Positions 1 to 7,701 of a DNA stretch of 32,470 bases are shown here, piece by piece. Location: positions 1-32,470 of the forward strand of contig NVRK02000014.1 in the NCBI GenBank assembly GCA_002400845.2. Direction: 5' to 3'. The stretch comes from Hyphomicrobiales bacterium (GTDB taxonomy: Bacteria > Pseudomonadota > Alphaproteobacteria > Rhizobiales > Rhizobiaceae). The translations under genes and the position numbers were made by a program. Below the pieces are notes generated by a model. That model saw nothing but the letters and a program-made list of their open reading frames with translations, ran no database searches and had not been told where the DNA came from. Position 1 is the stretch's first letter. Each line of letters begins with the position of its first letter.

Positions 1-1481
1 AATGGATCAAAAGCGACCAATTCTGCTGGCACATTTTCATCAACAATTTGATTTACGAATGAACTATTCGCGCCATTTTCCAAAAGCCTTCTAACAAGAT
101 AAGCAAGTAAATCTTTATGCGCACCAACTGGTGCATAAATACGGCAACGCACATTTTCTTGCGAAAGCACCACATCGAATAATGAATCGCCCATGCCATG
201 TAATTTTTGAAATTCATATGTTTGAGCATCATCAAATAATTCTAAAATTGCAGCAACAGTATGTGCATTATGTGTTGCAAATTGAGGGTAAATTCTATCC
301 GTCATCTGGCTCAATTTTTTAGCACAACAAATATAAGAAACATCCGTTGCAGACTTATCGCTAAAAACAGGAAAATCTTTAACGCCATCAATTTGGGCCT
401 GCTTAATTTCACTATCCCAATAAGCACCCTTTACGAGTCGAACCATAATCTTGCGATCTAATTTGTTAGACAGCTCATATAACCAATCAAGGACGCAAGA
501 TGCACGCTTACCATAGGCTTGCACAACCACGCCAAAACCGTCCCAGCCTTCAAATTCGGGCGAACTTAATACAGCCTCAATAACATCAAGCGACAGATCA
601 AGTCGGTTGGCTTCTTCTGCATCGATGTTAAAACCCATATGAGCCCTTTTTGCTTTCAATGCTAAAGACGCCACCAACGGGATCAACTCGTTCATCACGC
701 GCTGTTTTTGCCCAACTTCATACCTTGGGTGAAGCGCAGAAAGCTTAATAGATATACCAGGATTATCGCGGACATCTTTCGATTTTGAGCTTTTTGATAG
801 TTCTACAATCGCATCATCATATGAGGCGTAGAACAGCTTCGCGTCACTGGCTGTAAGCGCAGCTTCACCAAGCATGTCATACGAATAAGTATATCCCTTA
901 GCTTTATGATCTGCACCACGCTTCACAGCCTCTTTAATCGTACGCCCTAAAACAAATTGATGGCCCATTTCTTTCATCGCACCTTTAACAGCCGTACGAA
1001 TAACAGGTTCCCCAAAACGCTTAATCAAACCATGCAAAGTATCTGCGATACCGTCAGATTGCGGCTCTCTTAAAATCTTACCAGAAAGCATAAGCCCCCA
1101 AGTAGAAGCATTAACGAGCGAAGAACTCGATTTACCCAAATGCGCCCCCCAAGAAGATGGCGCAATTTTATCTTCAATTAATTCATCAATTGTTTGCGTA
1201 TCTGGCACACGTAACAAAGCTTCGGCCAAACACATAAGTGCAATGCCTTCATCGGTAGACAGACCATATTCAACCAAAAACACTTCCATGAGACCTGGAT
1301 TGTTATTCGTTCGAATTTTTTGAACAAGTTTAATGGCGCGCTGGGTAATGTGACCTAATTTTGAATTATCAATATCACAGCCATTTAGAAGACTCTCAAT
1401 AACACTTTCTTGCGAAGCGTTGCATTGCGAGCGCATCTTTACGCGATGTACATTTATAGGCTGTGTTTTTAGTTTTTTCAT
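1..1481 (-). CDS. putA: Bifunctional proline dehydrogenase / P5C dehydrogenase PutA, N-terminal part (cut by the window edge)
   Basis: This would oxidise proline to P5C (FAD-dependent PRODH domain) and then to glutamate through an ALDH domain lying outside the window. About 493 codons are visible, reading from an ATG at 1479-1481 leftward without a stop. Hallmarks of the PutA PRODH barrel are readable: NPGISIKLSALHPRY, GFNIDAEEANRLDLSLDV, VRLVKGAYWDSEIKQAQ, FATHNAHT and, near the edge, RIYAPVGAHKDLLAYLVRRL. The region before the barrel resembles the helical arm of long PutA proteins. There is no obvious N-terminal ribbon-helix-helix DNA-binding domain, so it is probably not a self-repressor. 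It lies on the same strand as the hydroxyproline genes but is separated from them by 223 bp. No strong Shine-Dalgarno sequence is seen before the chosen ATG. Confidence 0.93.
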   Translation of the reverse strand, partial: MKKLKTQPINVHRVKMRSQCNASQESVIESLLNGCDIDNSKLGHITQRAIKLVQKIRTNNNPGLMEVFLVEYGLSTDEGIALMCLAEALLRVPDTQTIDELIEDKIAPSSWGAHLGKSSSSLVNASTWGLMLSGKILREPQSDGIADTLHGLIKRFGEPVIRTAVKGAMKEMGHQFVLGRTIKEAVKRGADHKAKGYTYSYDMLGEAALTASDAKLFYASYDDAIVELSKSSKSKDVRDNPGISIKLSALHPRYEVGQKQRVMNELIPLVASLALKAKRAHMGFNIDAEEANRLDLSLDVIEAVLSSPEFEGWDGFGVVVQAYGKRASCVLDWLYELSNKLDRKIMVRLVKGAYWDSEIKQAQIDGVKDFPVFSDKSATDVSYICCAKKLSQMTDRIYPQFATHNAHTVAAILELFDDAQTYEFQKLHGMGDSLFDVVLSQENVRCRIYAPVGAHKDLLAYLVRRLLENGANSSFVNQIVDENVPAELVAFDP

Positions 1482-1704
1482 CTTGCACCACTCAACTGAA
1501 CATTCAATTATTGACTAAGGACAGAATACCATCGATCAAAAAGTAATTTTAACCTCTATTATCTATTAGAAAGTATTAATGACTAATTATTTAAAGAATT
1601 ACAGATTATATACAATAAAATCGGTTAAATTTTAGTGAAATAAGTGAAACCCAAACGCATAAATGTATCATCTCAAGCGTCTGTTAACCCACAACAATAA
1701 GAGC
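1482..1704. other. AT-rich intergenic region upstream of putA
   Basis: This 223 bp stretch must hold the putA promoter, on the minus strand, and the 3' end of the hydroxyproline operon transcript. It is strongly AT-rich. I found no convincing hairpin terminator, no RNA gene and no ORF. Confidence 0.5.
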
Positions 1705-2952
1705 TTAAAAGCGTCTAGCGCTAAAGGGCGTTAAATCAATCGAAGGCTTCAAACCCATAACCAGCTCACTTACCAACTCACCAGTACCAGCAGATTGTGT
1801 GAGGCCAAGATGCCCGTGCCCAAATGCATAAATGACATTACACGCATTTTTAGCGCTACCAATCACTGGCAAACTGTCTGGCAGACAGGGCCTAAAGCCC
1901 ATCCACTGCGTTCCATTTTCACTATTAAGCTCTGGTAGAAAGCGCTTTGCCTTATCCAGCATAAATTCAGACCGCTTATAGTTTGGTGGCAGTTTCAATC
2001 CGCCCATCTCAACAGCACCACCTACCCTAATGCCATCTCCTATTTTAGAGACAACGAACCCGTGTTCAGGAAAAGTGAGATGCATTTTCAGATCAAAAGC
2101 ACCAGAAGACAAAGTCGTGTTATAGCCTCGCTGTGTTTCAAGCGGTATATTCTCACCAAGCATTTTTGCCAATTTATGCGACCACGCCCCAGCAGCAATA
2201 ACAACATGTTTGGCAGAGTACTTTTTATGTTCAGCTACAACGCATACATAATCGGGATAGTGTTCTAAATCAGACACATTTTCATATCCAATAATACCAC
2301 CGTGCTCCAAAAACACTTTGGCTAAATGTTTTGTATAAACAAATGGGTCTCTAATACTGCGCCATGCTGGTGTAAAAGTACCGTGCGTAAAACGAGATGA
2401 AACACCCGGTTGAAGATTGGCTATTTCTTCAGCGCTATGCAAATGTTCAAATTCAATACCATGTCGCTCCCAAATCTGCCAGCATTCACGTTCTGCAAGC
2501 CATTGTCTCTCACTTTCATAAAGTTGCAACTGCCCTTCATGTCGTAGCATATTATTAGCGCCAACATTATCAATATGGCCTTCTATAGTGCTTTCACAAA
2601 ACTTCATCAAAGAAGCTTGGCCCACTACACTTTTATTAAACTTATCTGAAAAAGCAGAACGTAAAAACCGCAACATCCAAGGCATAACTTTTAAAGCATA
2701 AGCTGGCGGAATAGAAAGCGGCCCCATTGGGTCTAATAACCATTTAGGTGCTTTTAAAAATAATGATGGTTTTGCTAAAGGCAATATTTCTGAAAATGCA
2801 AATGCACCTGCATTGCCAAAAGATGCTTCACTGGCAATAGTTTTTCGTTCTAAAATTTTAATGCTCAATCCACGCTTTTGCAATGCCAACGCACATGACA
2901 TTCCAACGACACCAGCGCCAATTACAATCACATCAATTTCAACATTTTTCAT
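1705..2952 (-). CDS. FAD-dependent D-amino-acid dehydrogenase, probable D-hydroxyproline dehydrogenase
   Basis: A DadA-family oxidoreductase of 415 aa, normal for the family. The N-terminus carries a Rossmann FAD motif, IGAGVVGMSCALAL, with the GxGxxG glycines at residues 12, 14 and 17. A typical C-terminal FAD/substrate segment is present around GFRPCLPDSLPVIG and GHGHLGLT. By itself it is a D-amino-acid dehydrogenase. Its position 34 bp downstream of a proline-racemase-family epimerase and a DHDPS-family deaminase points to oxidation of cis-4-hydroxy-D-proline to delta-1-pyrroline-4-hydroxy-2-carboxylate, the second step of trans-4-hydroxy-L-proline catabolism. The substrate is inferred from context; alanine or other D-amino acids cannot be excluded. 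Confidence 0.88.
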   Translation of the reverse strand: MKNVEIDVIVIGAGVVGMSCALALQKRGLSIKILERKTIASEASFGNAGAFAFSEILPLAKPSLFLKAPKWLLDPMGPLSIPPAYALKVMPWMLRFLRSAFSDKFNKSVVGQASLMKFCESTIEGHIDNVGANNMLRHEGQLQLYESERQWLAERECWQIWERHGIEFEHLHSAEEIANLQPGVSSRFTHGTFTPAWRSIRDPFVYTKHLAKVFLEHGGIIGYENVSDLEHYPDYVCVVAEHKKYSAKHVVIAAGAWSHKLAKMLGENIPLETQRGYNTTLSSGAFDLKMHLTFPEHGFVVSKIGDGIRVGGAVEMGGLKLPPNYKRSEFMLDKAKRFLPELNSENGTQWMGFRPCLPDSLPVIGSAKNACNVIYAFGHGHLGLTQSAGTGELVSELVMGLKPSIDLTPFSARRF

Positions 2953-2986
2953 GGTAAAGACTTTCCGTGATGGACAATTTACGCAT

Positions 2987-3937
2987 TCAATTTTTTAAGT
3001 TTTTAAGAGAACTAACAATGCCATTTGCATAAGGGTCTTGTGCATTTTGAATCAGTGTAGTTTCACCCGTTACAAATGCTTTTCCGGTTATAGTTGGAAT
3101 GACACCGCCATTAAAACCATTTTGAAAAGATGTCTGATAACAACTACCTATGATACTTTCCTGAATCCAAACCTCATTCTCTTTTAATTGACCATCAGCC
3201 GCCAAACACGCGACTTTAGCAGACGTTCCAGTGCCACAAGGCGAGCGATCATAAGTACCATTTGGACAAAGCACAAAATTGCGCCCATTCATGTTTTCAC
3301 TACCAGGTCCGTTAAATTCAAAGTGGTCAATTTCAGCGCCATCTTTCGCAGTAATGTGCTGCTCAGTAATAGCCCTTCTTATTGACTTTAATGCATCTAG
3401 CAATTGAGGAATATTTTCATAATTTAACGCACACGGAATATCTTTCGTAAGGAAAAACCAATTGCCTCCCCATGCAATATCGCCAGTAACAACACCCAAT
3501 CCATCAACCTTAAATGTCACATCTTTTTTGTATCTATAACTTTCGATATTTTGAATTGAAACTTCATTACCTTTTTTCAATTCAGTTTTAACAATGCCAA
3601 TTGGCGTTTCAATATAATGCGTACCAATGTCAATACGCCCCATATGAGCAAGCGTGATAACAAGTCCAATTGTGGCATGCCCACACATATTCAAAGCACC
3701 AGCAGGTGTATAATAAACAACTCCAGTTTCACATTTAGAATCGATTGCCGGACGCAACAAAGCACCTACCATTGCTTCAAAACCACGCGGTTCCGTAAGC
3801 GTAGCATTTAAAAAATCTTGATGATTTTTACTAAGTTCAATTGCTTGTTCGCTTAATGAATGAGAATTCAAATCTGGGCCGCCTTCAATAACAACACGCG
3901 TTGGCTCCCCCTCAGTGTGTGAATCTATGACACGCAT
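2987..3937 (-). CDS. 4-hydroxyproline 2-epimerase (proline racemase family)
   Basis: 316 aa, proline racemase fold. It would interconvert trans-4-hydroxy-L-proline and cis-4-hydroxy-D-proline by a two-base mechanism. Both catalytic cysteines are present: C85 in NMCGHATIG and C234 in SPCGTGTSA. The second Cys separates epimerases/racemases from the 3-hydroxyproline dehydratases of this family, which carry Thr. The start ATG overlaps the upstream deaminase stop by one base (TAATG arrangement), implying translational coupling. The neighbours, a DHDPS-family deaminase and a DadA-type dehydrogenase, favour hydroxyproline over proline as substrate. Confidence 0.9.
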   Translation of the reverse strand: MRVIDSHTEGEPTRVVIEGGPDLNSHSLSEQAIELSKNHQDFLNATLTEPRGFEAMVGALLRPAIDSKCETGVVYYTPAGALNMCGHATIGLVITLAHMGRIDIGTHYIETPIGIVKTELKKGNEVSIQNIESYRYKKDVTFKVDGLGVVTGDIAWGGNWFFLTKDIPCALNYENIPQLLDALKSIRRAITEQHITAKDGAEIDHFEFNGPGSENMNGRNFVLCPNGTYDRSPCGTGTSAKVACLAADGQLKENEVWIQESIIGSCYQTSFQNGFNGGVIPTITGKAFVTGETTLIQNAQDPYANGIVSSLKNLKN

Positions 3938-4896
3938 TACGCACCCTCCAACGATTTAAACCATTCGCCATACCAAGTTTTAAATAAGGTTAGTTGAACT
4001 TTTGCATATTCGCGCTGGCTGTTAGATAACTTATCTGAAGGATTGAAATGCAATTCGTATTCAGCATTTCCTTCTAAGAACATTAAATATTTATAGTACA
4101 AAACCAAATCTGTACCCTCGTCAAAAGAAGATAATACAGCCAAAGCATCTTCAAGCTCTTTAGCTTTTACACGCGCTTTCACATCTCCTTTAGCTGCCTT
4201 TTGGCAAAGCGCCACCAGCAGCAACACTTCTTTGGGTAAGACATTACCAATGCCTGTAATAGCACCGCCTGCCCCGCAATTTACAAACCCGTGAAATACA
4301 GCCGTATCTACGCCAACCATCAAGACAGTATCTTGATCTTTGTTTGTAATATTTTCAGCCGCATAGCTTAAATCGTCAACGCCGCCAAATTCTTTAAACC
4401 CAACAAGGTTTGGAAACTTCATTTGAAGCGCAAAAAACAAATCCGCTCTGGTCGCAAAACCATAATGCGGGCTGTTATAAATGACGGCAGGCAAGTCGGG
4501 CGCGGCACTTAAAACATCTGAAAAGTGAGATTTTTGAGCCGCCACTGATGAACCGCGTGACAAAACCCTTGGTATTAACATCAAGCCATACGCACCAGAT
4601 TTTTGGGCGTGTTTAGCATGTTCAACAGCCTTAAATGTGTTGATAGCACCAGTGCCAACCACTGTTGGAACGCCAGCTTCTACCAATCGCGATACGCCCT
4701 CTTGCCTGTGTGCATCTTCTAGCAATGGCCAATCGCCCATAGAGCCACAATAAACAACCGCAGACATGCCAATGGATATCAGCTCTTTGCCCTTTTCAAC
4801 CAATGCATCAAAGTCAGGTTCTCTATTGGGCGTACATGGGGTCATTAAAGCTGGCATAAGGCCCCCAAAAACATTTGAGTAGATATCTGTCTTCAT
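3937..4896 (-). CDS. DHDPS/NAL-family lyase, probable delta-1-pyrroline-4-hydroxy-2-carboxylate deaminase
   Basis: 319 aa dihydrodipicolinate synthase-like barrel. The Schiff-base lysine is K168 in VGFKEFGG and the barrel tyrosine is Y140 in YNSPHYGF, both at family positions. In hydroxyproline degradation this enzyme would deaminate and dehydrate pyrroline-4-hydroxy-2-carboxylate to alpha-ketoglutarate semialdehyde. It is the first gene of the operon. A good Shine-Dalgarno (AAGAGGAGAATG) lies just before the ATG at 4894-4896, and its stop overlaps the epimerase start. True DHDPS is unlikely given the neighbours. The aldehyde dehydrogenase needed next is not in the window. Confidence 0.87.
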   Translation of the reverse strand: MKTDIYSNVFGGLMPALMTPCTPNREPDFDALVEKGKELISIGMSAVVYCGSMGDWPLLEDAHRQEGVSRLVEAGVPTVVGTGAINTFKAVEHAKHAQKSGAYGLMLIPRVLSRGSSVAAQKSHFSDVLSAAPDLPAVIYNSPHYGFATRADLFFALQMKFPNLVGFKEFGGVDDLSYAAENITNKDQDTVLMVGVDTAVFHGFVNCGAGGAITGIGNVLPKEVLLLVALCQKAAKGDVKARVKAKELEDALAVLSSFDEGTDLVLYYKYLMFLEGNAEYELHFNPSDKLSNSQREYAKVQLTLFKTWYGEWFKSLEGA

Positions 4897-4964
4897 TTCT
4901 CATTCTCCTCTTGAGATTGCATGCCTATTTGTGCAGTCATAAAATTACGCATCCTGGCAATTGA

Positions 4965-5372
4965 ACTACTGAGGGTAAAATCGCTGGGCTTTGCGGTATA
5001 TCACGAGATTTACGACCCAATTCGAGCTTAGGCAGTGAATACTCAAATATATCTACACTACTCGATCATATCCAAAACAATTTGGCGAATAACTTACGCC
5101 ACTCAGAATTCACCCAGTCTAGCGGCTTTTCAGAATATCAACTAGACAAGCGTATTAAAGCTTTATTTGGCCTATCACTAAGTCAATATATAACCAGAGA
5201 ACGCATTGGCCTTGCTTGTCACAAATTAAGCCATTCCCAAACACCTATCATACAAGTTGCACTTAGTTGCGGATACAGCGATCAAGCAGCATTTTCTAGA
5301 CAGTTCAAACAATCAGTTGGCATTACCCCTATTGAATACCGCAAAACATTCATATTTAATGACAATTGCTAA
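4965..5372 (+). pseudogene. 5'-truncated PAS/AraC-family transcriptional regulator
   Basis: The frame is open from just after a TGA at 4962-4964 to the stop at 5372. It reads the tail of a PAS-like sensor (GKIAGLCGISRDLR) and then a complete AraC-type DNA-binding domain with two helix-turn-helix motifs (SGFSEYQLDKRIKALFG and ALSCGYSDQAAFSRQFK). Family members with this GxSRDLR linker normally carry about 110 more N-terminal residues of PAS domain. Here only about 68 bp separate the frame from the divergent hydroxyproline operon, so the sensor is missing. No ATG opens the frame; a TTG at 5082 could give a 96 aa DNA-binding fragment, but no clear Shine-Dalgarno precedes it. It is probably a decayed regulator of the hydroxyproline genes, although a short constitutively binding product is possible. 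Confidence 0.7.
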
Positions 5373-5445
5373 TGGGGGCTCATCATTTGGGAGACATATT
5401 TAATAACTCCTGTGTAAAAGGTGACGCCTTCCGCTACGGCATTAC

Positions 5446-5474
5446 TTGAACGGTGTATTGCGTTCATTTATAAT
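5446..5474 (+). promoter_or_regulatory. Sigma-70-type promoter of the pseudo-cyclase/MscS operon
   Basis: TTGAAC at 5446-5451, a 17 bp spacer, and a consensus TATAAT at 5469-5474. Transcription would start near 5481, giving a 5' leader of about 30 nt. A purine-rich GGGGCGGG at 5497-5504 sits 7 bp before the ATG at 5512. Confidence 0.65.
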
Positions 5475-5511
5475 AGAGTTTCAATGTTTACCAATAGGGG
5501 CGGGTTAGCAG

Positions 5512-7701
5512 ATGAGCAAAATGTCTATTAGATCAAAAGTGCTTTTATTATTAGTTTTGGTGGGGTTATTAAGCGCCTCAGTTATTGGTTATATTTCTTA
5601 TAAGAGTGCAAAAATTGCACTTACTCACACTGTCTACGATCAACTCACAGCATTGCGTGAATCCAAAAAACGACAAACTATAAACTATTTCAATAATCAA
5701 ATGGCTACATTTGATGTATTTTCTAATCAGCAACAAGTTGCGGATTCTTTAAGACTATTCAAACGCTCATTCGATCAGGTATATTTAAAAGATACGAGCG
5801 TTCAAGAAGGCTTATATTCATTTTACATGGATGACTTCTTACCAAAACTATCGAAAAACATTTCTGGAGAACCCTTACTCGATAGCTTTTTCCCGCAAAA
5901 TAAAACGGTTTTAGCAAGACAAATACAATTCATTTCACAAAACCCAGCTGCGACAGGATTTAAAAATGAATTAATTACTCCAAAAAATATTGGCAACGAT
6001 TCCAATGATATTAGCCTCTATGGTCAAACGCATACAAAATACCATCCGCTATTTTCACGCATGCTTGAAAAACTTCAATATTATGACCTTTTCTTAATCG
6101 AACCAGAAAATGGACAAATTGTATATTCTGTATTCAAAGAAACCGACTATGCAACAAGCCTCGAAACAGGCCCTTATCGTTTTTCTGGACTTGCAAAAGC
6201 CTATCGGTCTGTACGCGAATCTCCACGGCGAGGCACGGTCATACTAGAAGATTTTTCTCATTATGCGCCATCCTACAACAAACCAGCAGCTTTTATGGCA
6301 ACCCCCGTTTTTGATGGCAAACAATTCATTGGTGTTATCGCCGCACAAATTAACATTGCCTCATTAAACGCATTTATGACATCCGAAAAACTTTGGGAAA
6401 AAGAAGGCTTAGGCAAAACTGGGGAAGTATATCTTGTCGGCAGCGACTCAAAACTACGCACCACAAGCAGATTTTTATTAGAAGACAAAGAACAATATTT
6501 AAATGCGCTGCGTAATGCTGCAATCCCAAAGAAAACAATAGAACTTATAGAGAATACTGGAATTGCAATACTTAACCATCCCATTAAAACATCAGCCGCT
6601 GAGCAAGCACTAAATGGAAGTATTGGTACTCAAATTATAAATGATTACCGTGGCGTAGAAGTGCTATCTGCTTTTTCTCCTATCGAAATTGCAGGTAAGC
6701 GTTGGGCAATTCTTGCACAAAAGGACGTATCCGAGGCACTTGCACCCCTATACGACTTACAAAAACAAATTATTTTGACACTTGCAGGAATTGCAATTAT
6801 TGCCACCATCTTTTCATTATGGGCGGCTGGTATTTTCTCCAAACCAATACAGCGGCTTGAAGAAGGTGTACTAAGATTATCACGAGGCGAAACAGATTTT
6901 AGATTGCCCGAAACAGGTAATGATGAATTTACCAGTCTCTCAAAATCTTTCAACAAAATGATAGAACAAATAAACGGTCACAACGCTGAGATCGAAAATA
7001 AAAATATAGAAAATACGAGGCTACTTCGCACTTTATTGCCAAATGTTATTGCTGATCGTGTACGTGGCGGCGAAGCAGGTATTGCTGAAACTTACAAAAA
7101 TGTAACGGTATTATATGCCACCATTGGCCAATTTTCCGATATAATGAAAGATGTAAGTGCCGAAGAAATGGTCACTTTAATTAATGAATTGATTGATGCT
7201 TTTGACGACGCCACCCTTCGCCACGGTGTCGAGAGAATTAATACAATTGGAGATGTATATTTAGCGGCGTGTGGGTTACCCGAACAAAGGTTAGATCACG
7301 GTAGACGAGCGCTCGCACTTGCAGAAGATATGATCGCCATTACTGACAAATTTAATAAATCACATGGCTTCAACTTAACGCTCAGCGTTGGCCTTTGTTC
7401 TGGCGAAGTTGATGCAGGCATCGTTGGTACTCGAAGGGTTGTTTATGAAATCCTTGGAGAGAGCGTAACAATAGCAAGACAGTTATCGGTATTAACTAAA
7501 CCCAATACTGTTGCAATTTCAAGCAGTTCTCTTGCAGAAATCCAAGCACCAGATAAGTTTATTAAAAAGGGTGTTTTCCAAGATAGTTCCTCAACGAAAT
7601 CTAAAAAAACGAAACAACCCTATTATGTGGCTAAAGAAAAACTCAAAAAAGTGAGCCAAAGCGTAGCTAAAAAACAACACAGAAAAGCAACTCATGGATA
7701 A
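5512..7701 (+). CDS. Membrane receptor with Cache-like sensor, HAMP and degenerate class III nucleotide cyclase domain
   Basis: 729 aa. There is a TM helix at about residues 8-28 and a large periplasmic region at about 35-410 that looks like a double-Cache sensor. A second TM helix spans about 419-443, a HAMP domain about 444-488, and a class III adenylate/guanylate cyclase fold about 505-675, followed by a Lys-rich tail. The cyclase fold is obvious (VTVLYATIGQF, TIGDVYLAACGLP, SGEVDAGIVGT), but most canonical active-site residues differ. The first metal Asp is T537, the base-specifying Lys is N577, the base-specifying Asp is E646, and the transition-state Asn and Arg are T653 and Q657. Only the second metal Asp, D581, remains. 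It is therefore probably not an active cyclase. Its last codons overlap the start of an MscS channel by 8 bp, so the two are co-translated. An alternative start is the Met at residue 4. Confidence 0.88.
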   Translation: MSKMSIRSKVLLLLVLVGLLSASVIGYISYKSAKIALTHTVYDQLTALRESKKRQTINYFNNQMATFDVFSNQQQVADSLRLFKRSFDQVYLKDTSVQEGLYSFYMDDFLPKLSKNISGEPLLDSFFPQNKTVLARQIQFISQNPAATGFKNELITPKNIGNDSNDISLYGQTHTKYHPLFSRMLEKLQYYDLFLIEPENGQIVYSVFKETDYATSLETGPYRFSGLAKAYRSVRESPRRGTVILEDFSHYAPSYNKPAAFMATPVFDGKQFIGVIAAQINIASLNAFMTSEKLWEKEGLGKTGEVYLVGSDSKLRTTSRFLLEDKEQYLNALRNAAIPKKTIELIENTGIAILNHPIKTSAAEQALNGSIGTQIINDYRGVEVLSAFSPIEIAGKRWAILAQKDVSEALAPLYDLQKQIILTLAGIAIIATIFSLWAAGIFSKPIQRLEEGVLRLSRGETDFRLPETGNDEFTSLSKSFNKMIEQINGHNAEIENKNIENTRLLRTLLPNVIADRVRGGEAGIAETYKNVTVLYATIGQFSDIMKDVSAEEMVTLINELIDAFDDATLRHGVERINTIGDVYLAACGLPEQRLDHGRRALALAEDMIAITDKFNKSHGFNLTLSVGLCSGEVDAGIVGTRRVVYEILGESVTIARQLSVLTKPNTVAISSSSLAEIQAPDKFIKKGVFQDSSSTKSKKTKQPYYVAKEKLKKVSQSVAKKQHRKATHG

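Noticed and set aside
53-461. Short ORFs of 60-66 codons on both strands
   Set aside because: They lie inside the strongly supported putA frame, which is open from 1481 to the window edge.
6273-6956. Two 103-codon minus-strand ORFs
   Set aside because: They are antisense to the receptor gene, with no homology or ribosome site; they are frame shadows.
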